From NCBI GenBank assembly GCA_900469475.1, contig UBXG01000030.1, forward strand, positions 1 through 55,852: 55,852 bases of DNA. The letters run 5' to 3'. How positions within the stretch are numbered: the first letter of the stretch is position 1; each line of letters starts with the position of its first letter. The notes beneath the pieces were generated by a model, which was not told the DNA's origin, made no database searches, and was given only the letters and a program-made list of their open reading frames with translations. Source of the stretch: Hyphomicrobiales bacterium. Its GTDB lineage: Bacteria; Pseudomonadota; Alphaproteobacteria; Rhizobiales; Rhizobiaceae. Made by a program: the position numbers and the translations under genes. Of this stretch, positions 9,136 to 17,192 are shown one piece after another.

Positions 9136-9963
9136 TCAGAATGCCGGGTCCTTGACAGCGTCAGGCGTGTCAAAGCTTGCGCCGAACCATTTCTTCTGCA
9201 GCGTCGCCATGCGGCCGTCGGCCTTGATCTTCAACATGGCGGCATCGATGGCGTCCATCAGCGGCGCGTGATCGGCGTCCTTCAGGCCGATGAAGCCGAA
9301 ATAGGACTTCTTGCCGAAGGGCGGCAGCACGACTTCGAACGTGCCTTCACGCTGTTTGGCGACGAACGCAATATTCGGCAGCGAATTGGCAACGCCGGCG
9401 ATACGGCCGGCTGCCAGGTCGGCGTAGGATTCCGTAAAGGCCGGATATTCGCGGATATCGGCTTTCGTCGGCAGGGTGTCAGAAAATTCCTTGAGCTGAT
9501 CGAGCTGCGCCGTCGCCTTACCAACGCCGATCTTCTTGCCGGCGATGTCTTCCGGTTTGCTGATCGTCTTGTCACCCGCCTTCTTCAGGATCGCAATGGT
9601 CGCTTCGGCCAACGGCGGCGTGAAGCGATAGCGCTCCATGCGCTTCTTGGTGATCGTCGCCGGACCGGCAACGACGTCGAACTTTCCAGCTTCAAGCGCC
9701 GGGAACACGCCGTCCCATGGGAGCGTGACCCATTCGATCTTCACACCCAGCTCCTTGCCGATCTCGTCGAAGAGGTCGACGTTCAAGCCGACATGCTTGC
9801 CTGCATCGATGAAATCGAACGGGGCGAAGGCCGTCTCGGTGCCCACCTTGAGGGTGCCGGCGGCCTTGACCGCGGCAAGCGTGTCAGCCGCATGGGCCGA
9901 AATCGTTGCGCCAAACAAAAGTGCGGCGCCAACCAACCCCTTCAGAAGCGAATTCTTCGTCAT
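9136..9963 (-). CDS. Periplasmic substrate-binding protein, polar amino acid ABC type
   Basis: A 275-residue family 3 solute-binding protein. The start at 9963 (MTKNSLLKGLVGAALLFG) is preferred to a further upstream frame start because it has a GGAGAG ribosome-binding site and directly begins a Sec signal peptide, cleaved around SAHA-ADTL. Mature features typical of the fold: GTLKVGTETAFAPFDF, FDVVAGPATITKKRMERYRFTPP and IAGKKIGVGKATAQ. It delivers a small polar ligand to the permeases downstream. The nearby HutC-type regulator and operator suggest substrate-induced control, but ligand identity is open. Confidence 0.92.
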   Translation of the reverse strand: MTKNSLLKGLVGAALLFGATISAHAADTLAAVKAAGTLKVGTETAFAPFDFIDAGKHVGLNVDLFDEIGKELGVKIEWVTLPWDGVFPALEAGKFDVVAGPATITKKRMERYRFTPPLAEATIAILKKAGDKTISKPEDIAGKKIGVGKATAQLDQLKEFSDTLPTKADIREYPAFTESYADLAAGRIAGVANSLPNIAFVAKQREGTFEVVLPPFGKKSYFGFIGLKDADHAPLMDAIDAAMLKIKADGRMATLQKKWFGASFDTPDAVKDPAF

Positions 9964-10049
9964 GTCTTTCTCTCCAGTTTTGTGCCCTTCCTTCGGAAGG
10001 TTCAGGTTCCCCAAGCATTGTCCCGTCAGGCCGATTTCTATGACCTTTT

Positions 10050-10061
10050 TTGTCTATACAA
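10050..10061. promoter_or_regulatory. HutC-like operator in the divergent region
   Basis: TTGTCTATACAA is symmetrical at 10 of 12 positions and resembles the TGTNTANACA core bound by HutC-type GntR proteins. It lies 87 bp upstream of the binding-protein start (9963, leftward) and 73 bp upstream of the HutC-like gene (10134, rightward), placing it to control both. An overlapping TAGATACA half follows at 10063-10070. Confidence 0.5.
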
Positions 10062-10133
10062 ATAGATACAGCCTCGCCTACACTGTCAAATACAAAACAT
10101 AACGAACGCAAGAATTATGCCGCATGATGCCCG

Positions 10134-10937
10134 ATGGATCTGGCAGAAGCGGTTTTCACGGACATTGAATTCATTGCCGGAGCAAGGCGAGCGTTGGTCC
10201 CAATTCATCAGAAAATTCTGAAGGATATCGAAAGCAGGATCATGAGCGGCATCTGGCCGCCGGGGTACCGGATACCTGTCGAACATGAGCTGCTTAAAGA
10301 GTATCGATGCTCTCGGATGACCGTGAACAAGGCACTTTCGACCTTGGCTGAGCGTGGCATGATCATACGTCGTCGCAAGCTCGGCTCCTTTGTCGCTTCG
10401 CGGCAAATCGACCGCACGGTCATGGACATCCAGGACATTTCCACGGAAGCGGAGTTGGCGGGACATGAACATAGCCACACGATGCTGATGCGGAAGGTCG
10501 AAAGGCTCGATTCTGCTACCGCGATGCGGCTCGGCGAAACCGTGGGGGCGGAAATCCTGCGGCTTCACTGCCTGCATGCGGTCGACGGCAAGGCGAATGC
10601 GCTGGAGCGGCGCATCATCATGCTGGACCTGGTGCCTTTAGCAAGAACCGAGAGTTTCGCTTCGGTACCACCAGGCAAATGGTTGCTGGACATGGTGCCC
10701 TGGTCGAAAGCCCGGCATGTCATTCGAGCCGTCTCGGCAGATGCCGCGACGGCGCGCCTGCTTGAAACCGAACGCGGTGAAGCCTGCCTGACGCTCATCC
10801 GTCAGACATGGCAGAGCAGCCGCACGGTCACCTATGTCGAGTTCATCCATCCCGGCGATCGTTTCCAGTTTGCCGGCGACTTTTATCCGAATGAGAGAGC
10901 CGTCACCGATCAACCGTCGCGGGGAGATGCTTCTTGA
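10134..10937 (+). CDS. GntR family transcriptional regulator, HutC subfamily
   Basis: A 267-residue regulator. The N-terminal winged helix-turn-helix covers about 20-95 (IHQKILKDIESRIMSGIWPPGYRIP, then YRCSRMTVNKALSTLAERGMI). The C-terminal half is a UTRA effector-binding domain (ILRLHCLHAVDGKANALERRII and the closing GDRFQFAGDFYP), which places it with HutC-type repressors. It is divergent from the ABC importer at 6944-9963 and shares a promoter region containing a HutC-like operator. It overlaps the following LysR gene by 4 bp. The closing ARLLETERGEACLTLIRQTW is standard for UTRA. The ligand is unknown; histidine or a related compound is only one option. Confidence 0.88.
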   Translation: MDLAEAVFTDIEFIAGARRALVPIHQKILKDIESRIMSGIWPPGYRIPVEHELLKEYRCSRMTVNKALSTLAERGMIIRRRKLGSFVASRQIDRTVMDIQDISTEAELAGHEHSHTMLMRKVERLDSATAMRLGETVGAEILRLHCLHAVDGKANALERRIIMLDLVPLARTESFASVPPGKWLLDMVPWSKARHVIRAVSADAATARLLETERGEACLTLIRQTWQSSRTVTYVEFIHPGDRFQFAGDFYPNERAVTDQPSRGDAS

Positions 10938-11875
10938 ACGAGAACCGGATCAGCAAGGCAATTCCGCTCAAAGGTTTGCAAGCCTTTGAGGCCGTCGGCC
11001 GTTGCGGCAGCGTGAGCGCCGCAGCCTTGGAGCTGAAGGTTTCGCCCGGAGCGATCAGTCAGCAGATCCGCAAGATCGAAAGCTTTCTCGGCGTCACCTT
11101 GCTTGAGCGCAATGGTCGAACGGTGGAGCTCACCCAATGGGGGCGGCTCTATCATCAGGAAATATCGAAGGGATTCGAACAATTCGCAGCCGCGGAGCAG
11201 ATCCTGGAACGGGCTCGCAACGAGAATGCCCTGGTTCTCAGCGCGCTGTCTTCCGTCGTCAACAAATGGATCGGGCGCCGGATCTTCGACTGGCAGGCCC
11301 TTCATCCAAATGCGCATGTCAGGATCGTCGGTCGCGACAAGGAACCGCGCATGGGCTTCGACGACATCGATTTCCGCATCAGCTACGGATCGGACGTACT
11401 GCAGCATGAACATTATACCGAGCTGTTCCGCGATTGGGTGGTTCCCGCCTGCTCGCCAGCCCTGATCAAGGGCAAAGCGCCTTCTGCGACGCAACTTCTT
11501 CAATATCCGCTCCTGCATGTCGAATGGGAGCGGCATTTCACGCCCTATCCAAGCTGGCTTGAATTCGCCGCGAAGACGGGAGCGGCACTCGAGGAAACCG
11601 CCGCCGGCCTTTCCTTCACGCTCTCGAGCAGCGCAATTGATGCCGCCGTCAACAAGCGCGGCGTCGTTCTCGCGCAGATGTCGATGATCGCAGATGAGCT
11701 GGAGGCGCAGACGCTCGTCATTCCCCTCGACATACGCATTCCCCTGCGCGAAAGCTACTTTCTCGCCTGGGACCGGGCCGCCTTGGAAAAACCGCACGGG
11801 CGCCAGTTTCGCGATTGGCTCGTCGCCATTTCCCGCCAGCAGGGTCTGGTATCGGCGCCCGCACCAACATTTTAG
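10934..11875 (+). CDS. LysR family transcriptional regulator (GcvA-like)
   Basis: A 313-residue LysR regulator: helix-turn-helix at about 12-75 (LKGLQAFEAVGRCGSVSAAA, VSPGAISQQIRKIESFLGV) and an effector domain ending in a GcvA-like tail. The start is TTG 10934, preceded by GGGGAG at 7 nt spacing; no ATG gives a full helix-turn-helix. The TTG overlaps the stop of the GntR gene, so the two regulators are co-translated. The gene reads towards the LLM monooxygenase operon, its probable target. Confidence 0.85.
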   Translation: MNENRISKAIPLKGLQAFEAVGRCGSVSAAALELKVSPGAISQQIRKIESFLGVTLLERNGRTVELTQWGRLYHQEISKGFEQFAAAEQILERARNENALVLSALSSVVNKWIGRRIFDWQALHPNAHVRIVGRDKEPRMGFDDIDFRISYGSDVLQHEHYTELFRDWVVPACSPALIKGKAPSATQLLQYPLLHVEWERHFTPYPSWLEFAAKTGAALEETAAGLSFTLSSSAIDAAVNKRGVVLAQMSMIADELEAQTLVIPLDIRIPLRESYFLAWDRAALEKPHGRQFRDWLVAISRQQGLVSAPAPTF

Positions 11876-11885
11876 AAAAACTAAA
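11871..11885. promoter_or_regulatory. Inverted repeat upstream of the LLM monooxygenase
   Basis: TTTAG-AAAAA-CTAAA has perfect 5-bp arms. It covers the stop of the LysR gene and lies about 100 bp before the monooxygenase start, a plausible LysR or GntR site. Function is inferred only from symmetry and position. Confidence 0.3.
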
Positions 11886-11986
11886 ACGGAACTCAGCTCC
11901 ACGATATTGATGAAATTTTGCGCTTGGCGATAATTTACGCATCCGCCGTCAACGGGACTGCGTGGCCGATATAAAGGGAGAATTCG

Positions 11987-13327
11987 ATGGCACGGACCGA
12001 CAAGATGAAACTCGGAACTTTCGTCTATACGTTCGGCTTTCATCCAGCCTCCTGGCTGCATCCGGCAAGCGATGTCAACGGCGCCAACGACTTCGCGCAT
12101 CTGCTCGATGTCGCCAAACGATCCGAGGCGGCGAAATTCGATTTCATGTTCATGGCCGATTCTCCGGCAGCGGCCGTCGGCGATCCGAATGCGCTCGCCC
12201 GCATTCCTACAAAGATGAACCGCTTCGAGCCCCTGTCGCTGCTCTCGGCACTCGCGGTCACGACCAACGATCTCGGTCTCGTGGCAACGGTCTCGACGAG
12301 CTACTATGAGCCCTACAATGTAGCCCGTCTGTTTGCCTCGATCGACCATCTGAGCAGGGGCCGCGCCTGCTGGAATGTCGTGACGTCAGACCATGACGAA
12401 ACCGGCTATAACTTCAATCGCGAGGGGCTCGATCCGCACGCGCTACGCTATGAACGCGGCAACGAATTCGTCGACGTTGTCTTCGGCCTATGGGACAGCT
12501 TCGAGGAAGGCGCGCTCCTTCTCGATCGCGAAAACGGTGTTTACTACGACAAGGACAAGCACCACACGCTCAACCATAAGGGCAAGCACTTCCAGGTTCG
12601 CGGACCCCTCAACATCGCCCGAACGCCACAGGGCCGTCCCGTCATCGCCCAGGCCGGTGGTTCCGAACCCGGAATGGATATGGCGGCACGGACCGCCGAG
12701 ATCGTCTTCAGCCTCGCATCGAACATAGAACGGAACCGGTCCTTCTACGACAACGTCAAAAGCCGGATGGCCGCCCATGGCCGCGATCGGGATGATCTGA
12801 AAATCATGCCGGGGATCGTTGTCAATGTCGGTGAAACCGAGGCCGAGGCAAAGGCGAAGGTGGACTTTCTGATCGACAAGATGCATCCCGATGTCGGGCG
12901 GTTGATGCTCTCCGAATTCCTGGAAGCGGACCTGCGGGGCGTGGCTCTCGATGCGCCTTTCCCGATGGAGCGGCTGCCGGCCGCTCCGAAAGGGTCGCGT
13001 GCCCTGTTCGACGAACTGGTCGATTTCGTCAAAAGCGGCCATACCGTCGGCGAACTGATCCGGCACTATGCCGAGAAGCACACCGGCAATGGCATAACGG
13101 GCACGCCGACCCAGATCGCCGACTACATGGAGGAGTGGTTCGAGACGCGTGCCGCCGACGGCTTTATCCTGATGTTTCCGACCTTGCCATCCAGCCTTGA
13201 CGACTTCGTGCGGCTCGTCCTGCCAGAGCTTCGCCGCCGCGGACTGTTCCGCGAGGAATATGAAGGCAAGACCCTTCGCGAAAACCTCGGCATTTCAACG
13301 CCGGCAAACCGCTTTGCCAAGAGCTGA
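11987..13327 (+). CDS. FMNH2-dependent monooxygenase of the NtaA/SnaA/DszA (LLM) family
   Basis: A 446-residue TIM-barrel flavin-dependent monooxygenase, the usual length for the NtaA/SnaA/DszA branch. Recognisable blocks: KLGTFVYTFGFHPASW at the N-terminus, DFMFMADSPA, the LSRGRACWNVVTSDHDETGYNF stretch and the HKGKHFQVRGPLNIARTPQGRPVIAQAGGSEPGMDMAARTAE-type region. It uses reduced FMN supplied by the flavin reductase gene 11 bp downstream to oxidise a carbon-nitrogen or carbon-sulfur compound. GGGAG precedes ATG 11987. Known relatives act on nitrilotriacetate, EDTA, pristinamycin precursors or sulfur heterocycles; the substrate here is unknown. Confidence 0.9.
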   Translation: MARTDKMKLGTFVYTFGFHPASWLHPASDVNGANDFAHLLDVAKRSEAAKFDFMFMADSPAAAVGDPNALARIPTKMNRFEPLSLLSALAVTTNDLGLVATVSTSYYEPYNVARLFASIDHLSRGRACWNVVTSDHDETGYNFNREGLDPHALRYERGNEFVDVVFGLWDSFEEGALLLDRENGVYYDKDKHHTLNHKGKHFQVRGPLNIARTPQGRPVIAQAGGSEPGMDMAARTAEIVFSLASNIERNRSFYDNVKSRMAAHGRDRDDLKIMPGIVVNVGETEAEAKAKVDFLIDKMHPDVGRLMLSEFLEADLRGVALDAPFPMERLPAAPKGSRALFDELVDFVKSGHTVGELIRHYAEKHTGNGITGTPTQIADYMEEWFETRAADGFILMFPTLPSSLDDFVRLVLPELRRRGLFREEYEGKTLRENLGISTPANRFAKS

Positions 13328-13338
13328 GGGCCTATCCA

Positions 13339-13878
13339 ATGGGTGACGAGGCTCTGATCAGCGACGCGGAATTCAGACTATCGATGCGTCATCTGGCCGG
13401 TGCGGTCAGCGTGATAACGGTGGGTGATGGCCAAGACCGCACCGGCTTCACCGCAACATCGGTTTCTTCATTTTCGGCCGATCGGCCTTCCGTCATCGTC
13501 AGCATCAACAGGACCTCTTCCTCCTGGCCGGCGCTGCAGCGGTATGGCTGTTTCTGCGTCAACGTGCTTGCGGCCGACCAACAGCACGTCGCGCAATCCT
13601 TTTCCGGCATTGGCGGACGCAAGGGCGCCGACCGCTACGAGGGTGCCGGGTGGTACCGCCTCAAGACAGGTGCCGCCGCACTTGAAAATGCCCTGACAGC
13701 CCTCGACTGCAAGCTCGAAACCGCATTCCATCACCATTCCCATGCCATTCTGATCGGGCATATCTGTGCGATGGAAATCCGGCAGGACATCGGACCGCTG
13801 CTCTACTGGCGAGGCGGCTATCATGACCTTCCGACCGCCGTTGATGAACGCTGCCTAGCGCAGCCGATCCGGCAATAG
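13339..13878 (+). CDS. Flavin reductase, partner of the LLM monooxygenase
   Basis: A 179-residue NAD(P)H:FMN oxidoreductase of the flavin reductase-like domain family (HpaC/NtaB type). Seen: FRLSMRHLAGAVSVITVGDG, TGFTATSVSSFSADRPSVIVSINRTSSSW, a C-x-N core (FCVNVLAADQ) and the terminal PLLYWRGGYHDL. It makes reduced flavin in the cytoplasm for the adjacent LLM oxygenase. The start ATG 13339 has a GAGG ribosome-binding site. Its last 24 bp overlap the 3' end of the convergent aminotransferase gene. Confidence 0.9.
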   Translation: MGDEALISDAEFRLSMRHLAGAVSVITVGDGQDRTGFTATSVSSFSADRPSVIVSINRTSSSWPALQRYGCFCVNVLAADQQHVAQSFSGIGGRKGADRYEGAGWYRLKTGAAALENALTALDCKLETAFHHHSHAILIGHICAMEIRQDIGPLLYWRGGYHDLPTAVDERCLAQPIRQ

Positions 13879-15018
13879 TCCGATCGAAGCGGCATCGGCA
13901 TTGGCAAAGGCAAGTCTAAGGTAGCGCTCCTGCCCCTCCCCGAAATATGCCCCGGGTATGCAGACCACGCCGCGTTCCCTCGCAAGTTCTTCGGCAACCT
14001 CGGACGACGATCGCCCCTCGAAAGGATGGTGAACAAAGGCAAAATAGGCGCCTATCGCTGCAATCTCCCAGCCAGCCAGCTCGGAAAACGCTCCCCTCAA
14101 GGCATCGGCACGGCGAGCAATTTCCAGCCGGTTGCCGGCCCGCCAGTCGGCAAGGATAGGCAGAGCCGCCGCGACTGCGATCTGAGCCGAACGCGGGGCG
14201 CAGATCTGCATATTGTCCATGACCTTCGCGATCTCTGAAATGAGCTCGGGACCTGCCGTGACAGCACCGAGGCGATGACCGGGGATGCAGAAGGATTTCG
14301 AAAAACTGTAGAGAAGAACGAGCGTATCCTCCCAACCCGGCTCCGACAGCAGGGCATGCGGCCGGCCGTAATCTTCGGCCAGGAAATCGCGGTAGGTTTC
14401 GTCAACGACCAGCCAAGCGCCATATTTTCGGCAGAGCCTGAAAAGCGCGTGAAGCAGCTCGGGCGGATAGACTGCTCCGGTAGGATTGTTGGGCGTCACG
14501 ACGGCAAGCATCTTCGCGCCGGCGGAAAGCGCGGCCTCTGCTGAACCGAGATCCGGAAGAAAGCCGGCTGCGGAATCGCAGTCGACCAGCATCCGCTCGA
14601 TTCCCAGCATCGACAGCGTCGTGTCGTGATTGAAATAGAAAGGATTGGTGAGCGCGACCGTATCGCCGGCGCCAGCAAGAGCAATCGCCGTGCACATGAA
14701 CGCCTGATTGCAGCCGGCCGTGATATGGATATTGCCGGCAGATATGTCCGCGCCGTAAACTTCTGCGACATGTGCGGCATATGCCTGCCGCAACAAAAGC
14801 TCGCCCTCGATCGGACCGTATCCCGTCATCGCCTGTTGTGCCGCCGTCTCGCCAAGCAGACGCAGCATTTCAGGATGCGCAGGATAACCGGGCACGGCCT
14901 GCGACAGATCAATAAGTGGACCCCTCAATCCCTTGTATTCGCGGCCCCAGGCAACGACGGAAGGGATGGGTGGAGGGGAGAGGCGGGCAACAAGCGAATT
15001 GGATTTTGCAGCGGTCAT
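13855..15018 (-). CDS. PLP-dependent aminotransferase, class I/II
   Basis: A 387-residue fold-type I aminotransferase. PLP-site residues are clear: Asn178 in TPNNPTGA, Asp206 and Tyr209 in VVDETY, the Schiff-base Lys241 in YSFSKSF, and Arg249 in PGHRLGA. The N-terminus has the usual LIDLSQAVPGYPAHPE and GYGPIEGELLLRQAYA blocks. It converges on the flavin reductase and is divergent from the ureohydrolase at 15109. It probably transaminates an amino acid released by the neighbouring enzymes; substrate specificity cannot be read. Confidence 0.9.
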   Translation of the reverse strand: MTAAKSNSLVARLSPPPIPSVVAWGREYKGLRGPLIDLSQAVPGYPAHPEMLRLLGETAAQQAMTGYGPIEGELLLRQAYAAHVAEVYGADISAGNIHITAGCNQAFMCTAIALAGAGDTVALTNPFYFNHDTTLSMLGIERMLVDCDSAAGFLPDLGSAEAALSAGAKMLAVVTPNNPTGAVYPPELLHALFRLCRKYGAWLVVDETYRDFLAEDYGRPHALLSEPGWEDTLVLLYSFSKSFCIPGHRLGAVTAGPELISEIAKVMDNMQICAPRSAQIAVAAALPILADWRAGNRLEIARRADALRGAFSELAGWEIAAIGAYFAFVHHPFEGRSSSEVAEELARERGVVCIPGAYFGEGQERYLRLAFANADAASIGLLPDRLR

Positions 15019-15032
15019 ATCGATTTCTCTTT

Positions 15033-15063
15033 GATACCGATTGCTACAACGATACCAATTGCT
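15033..15063. promoter_or_regulatory. Direct repeats in the aminotransferase-ureohydrolase divergent promoter
   Basis: GATACCGATTGCT (15033-15045) is repeated as GATACCAATTGCT (15051-15063), 12 of 13 bases identical with an 18-bp period. A weaker third GATACGGAT follows at about 15085. Tandem sites in a 90-bp divergent promoter suggest cooperative binding by a regulator on one face or nearly one face of the helix. Confidence 0.4.
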
Positions 15064-15065
15064 TT

Positions 15066-15083
15066 CTCAACCTCTTTGTTGAG
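15066..15083. promoter_or_regulatory. Inverted repeat next to the ureohydrolase start
   Basis: CTCAAC-CTCTTT-GTTGAG has perfect 6-bp arms and ends 25 bp before the ureohydrolase ATG. It directly abuts the tandem repeats to its left, so it could be an operator or a small leader hairpin. Confidence 0.35.
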
Positions 15084-15108
15084 TGATACGGATCTCAAGT
15101 GGAGACGC

Positions 15109-16170
15109 ATGCGAATGGTGTGGGACAAGATACGGCTCGAACAGCTGCGTGCGGAATTTGCAGACAGCAAAGGCGGCGAGATATTCGACGAGAAGTTTCG
15201 CAAAGTCGCAGAGAAGATCATCTCCAAGAGCGGCACAAGACTGGCACCATATGCCGGTGTGCCGACTTTCCTCAGCGCGCCCTACATGCAGGTCGCAGCC
15301 GACGAGCCTGATTTCGGCAATCTCCAGGTCGCGATCACGGGAATTCCGATGGATCTCGGCGTCACCAACCGCCCCGGCTCCCGCTTCGGACCACGCGCCC
15401 TTCGCGCCATCGAAAGGATAGGTCCTTATAACCACGTTCTGGGAACGGCGCCGGTCTTCGATCTTCGCGTCGCCGACATTGGCGACGTGCCGTTCCAGAG
15501 CCGCTATAGGCTGGAGCTCAGTCACGAGGACATCGAAAAGCGTATCGGCCAGATCGTCGATGCCGGCGTCGTGCCTCTCTCGGTCGGAGGTGACCACTCC
15601 ATTACCCATCCCATTTTGAAGGCGGTCGGCCGGAAGGAGCCGGTGGGTCTCATTCATATCGATGCGCACTGCGACACCAGCGGCGCCTTCGATCAGACGA
15701 AGTTTCATCACGGCGGACCGTTTCGCAACGCCGTGCTGGATGGCGTGCTCGATCCGACAAGGACGATCCAGATCGGCATCCGCGGTTCGGCGGAATATCT
15801 ATGGGAATTCTCCTATAAATCGGGAATGACCGTGATCCACGCAGAAGACATCAGCGCAATGGGGATGGAAGCGGTCATTGCCAAGGCCAAATCCATCGTC
15901 GGTGACGGCCCGACCTATCTATCCTTCGACATCGACAGCCTCGATCCGAGTTTTGCCCCCGGTACAGGCACGCCCGAGATCGGCGGATTGACGACGCGCG
16001 AAGTGCTTGAACTGATACGCGGACTGAAAGGCATCAATCTCGTAGGCGGCGACGTCGTCGAAGTCGCTCCCCAATATGACGCGACGAGCAACACCGCACA
16101 TGCTGGAGCTCAAGTGCTCTTCGAGATACTGAGCCTCATGGTGTTCAGTCCGTCGATCGGCAACCGCTGA
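15109..16170 (+). CDS. Ureohydrolase of the agmatinase/arginase family
   Basis: A 353-residue binuclear-metal ureohydrolase that would cleave a guanidino compound to urea and an amine. Metal ligands are intact: His163 in GGDHS, Asp185, His187 and Asp189 in DAHCDT, Asp274 and Asp276 in FDIDSLDP. ATG 15109 follows GGAG by 4 nt; a second ATG at 15115 is an alternative with more normal spacing. Longer in-frame readings run through the divergent promoter and are rejected. An N-terminal extension of about 50 residues precedes the FLSAPYMQ region, as in many agmatinases and guanidinobutyrases. Any released urea could feed the carboxylase-allophanate hydrolase operon at the window start if that enzyme accepts urea. 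Confidence 0.9.
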   Translation: MRMVWDKIRLEQLRAEFADSKGGEIFDEKFRKVAEKIISKSGTRLAPYAGVPTFLSAPYMQVAADEPDFGNLQVAITGIPMDLGVTNRPGSRFGPRALRAIERIGPYNHVLGTAPVFDLRVADIGDVPFQSRYRLELSHEDIEKRIGQIVDAGVVPLSVGGDHSITHPILKAVGRKEPVGLIHIDAHCDTSGAFDQTKFHHGGPFRNAVLDGVLDPTRTIQIGIRGSAEYLWEFSYKSGMTVIHAEDISAMGMEAVIAKAKSIVGDGPTYLSFDIDSLDPSFAPGTGTPEIGGLTTREVLELIRGLKGINLVGGDVVEVAPQYDATSNTAHAGAQVLFEILSLMVFSPSIGNR

Positions 16171-16324
16171 GCATTGCGTTCGGCGAAAGACAATTTCGCT
16201 GCATAGGCTGGGTTTTCATGGCGATACGGAACAAACAACAGTGTGTCGCCATCGATCCTCTTGGAACGCATGTTGAATTCTGTTGTCGCGACGTCTTTGA
16301 ACCAGTCGACATTGGGGTGACGCA

Positions 16325-16621
16325 ATGAGTGATACGTTGCTCTGCACCTCATGCGGACTAGACAAGACCGAATCGATCGTCCACGGAGGCTCATACATAC
16401 TCCGATGCGCCGCCTGCGGCGAAGCAATCGTCGCAACGTCGTTCATGGCAATGCTCGATTCCGAAGAGGACTGGGCCGCCTTTGTCGATGCGGGTCCTGG
16501 AAATGTCCCTCAGCCGGAGGCGCTCGTCGCGCGTGGACCACTTCGTGAGATATCGAAGGCGATCAAGGTCTCGGCACATCATGGAACTCAGATACGCCTG
16601 ATCCCCGAAAGAAGGGATTGA
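16325..16621 (+). CDS. Small zinc-ribbon-like hypothetical protein
   Basis: A 98-residue protein with two Cys-x-x-Cys pairs, LCTSCG (residues 7-10) and RCAACG (about 28-31), spaced as in a zinc ribbon; the rest is acidic then basic (LREISKAIKVSAHHGTQIRLIPERRD). ATG 16325 follows a GGGGTG purine-rich stretch. I do not recognise a named family. It stands alone between the ureohydrolase and a convergent VOC gene; a DNA- or protein-binding role is only a guess. Confidence 0.6.
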   Translation: MSDTLLCTSCGLDKTESIVHGGSYILRCAACGEAIVATSFMAMLDSEEDWAAFVDAGPGNVPQPEALVARGPLREISKAIKVSAHHGTQIRLIPERRD

Positions 16622-16709
16622 CCGCTATTGACCTGATGCTGCCGTGACGGAAATCCGCTCGAACTCGACATTACCATGGCTATCCCCAAGGCGCCGCTTG
16701 ACGCTCATT

Positions 16710-17084
16710 TCATTTCGTCGGCTGCGACCGCGCGGACAATTTATTTCCGTCAGGATCGCGAAGATATGCGACGAATGCTCCGTTCGGGCGCTCGGAGGGC
16801 GGACTTTCGATCGCCATGCCACCATGCGCGACACCGGCGGCATGCCACGCCAGAACATGGCCGGGGCTCGCGGCGGCTATACCGATAGTCCCGCCGTTAG
16901 CCGCGGTCGCAGGCTTGCCATCGATCGGTTTCGTGATCATCAGCCGACCACCCTCGTGGATATAGACCAGCCTGCCTCGCTCATCCATCTCGCCCGGATT
17001 ACCACCCAATGCAGCGAATGTGGCGTCGTAGAAGCTTCTGGCTCGTTCCAAATCGTTGCTGCCGATCATGACGTGAGTGAACAT
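16710..17084 (-). CDS. VOC (glyoxalase/bleomycin-resistance fold) family protein
   Basis: A 124-residue single-module vicinal-oxygen-chelate protein: MFTHVMIGSNDLERARSFYDATFAALG at the N-terminus and AYLRDPDGNKLSA at the C-terminus. One possible metal ligand set includes His4 and the Glu/Gly-rich IHEGGRL region. GGAG precedes the ATG at 17084. Such proteins serve as lyases, dioxygenases or binding proteins; nothing here fixes the substrate. The overlapping opposite-strand frame is a shadow. Confidence 0.8.
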   Translation of the reverse strand: MFTHVMIGSNDLERARSFYDATFAALGGNPGEMDERGRLVYIHEGGRLMITKPIDGKPATAANGGTIGIAAASPGHVLAWHAAGVAHGGMAIESPPSERPNGAFVAYLRDPDGNKLSARSQPTK

Positions 17085-17192
17085 GCTTCATCTCCGGTAA
17101 AATACCCAATGGCTCCCATTCAATGCTAGCCTAACCTTGCCGTAGGCCAGCCGCAAAGCTCTTGATGGAGAGCGATCTCCTACTCATTCTGC

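Noticed and set aside
10910..12349. 479-codon minus-strand frame
   Set aside because: Antisense to the LysR gene and the start of the LLM monooxygenase, both of which have clear family motifs and ribosome-binding sites.
16110..16436. 108-codon minus-strand frame between ureohydrolase and zinc ribbon
   Set aside because: Its arginine-rich N-terminus is antisense to the zinc-ribbon gene and no start with a ribosome-binding site is seen for the C-terminal part; a short gene within 16180-16320 cannot be excluded but is unsupported.
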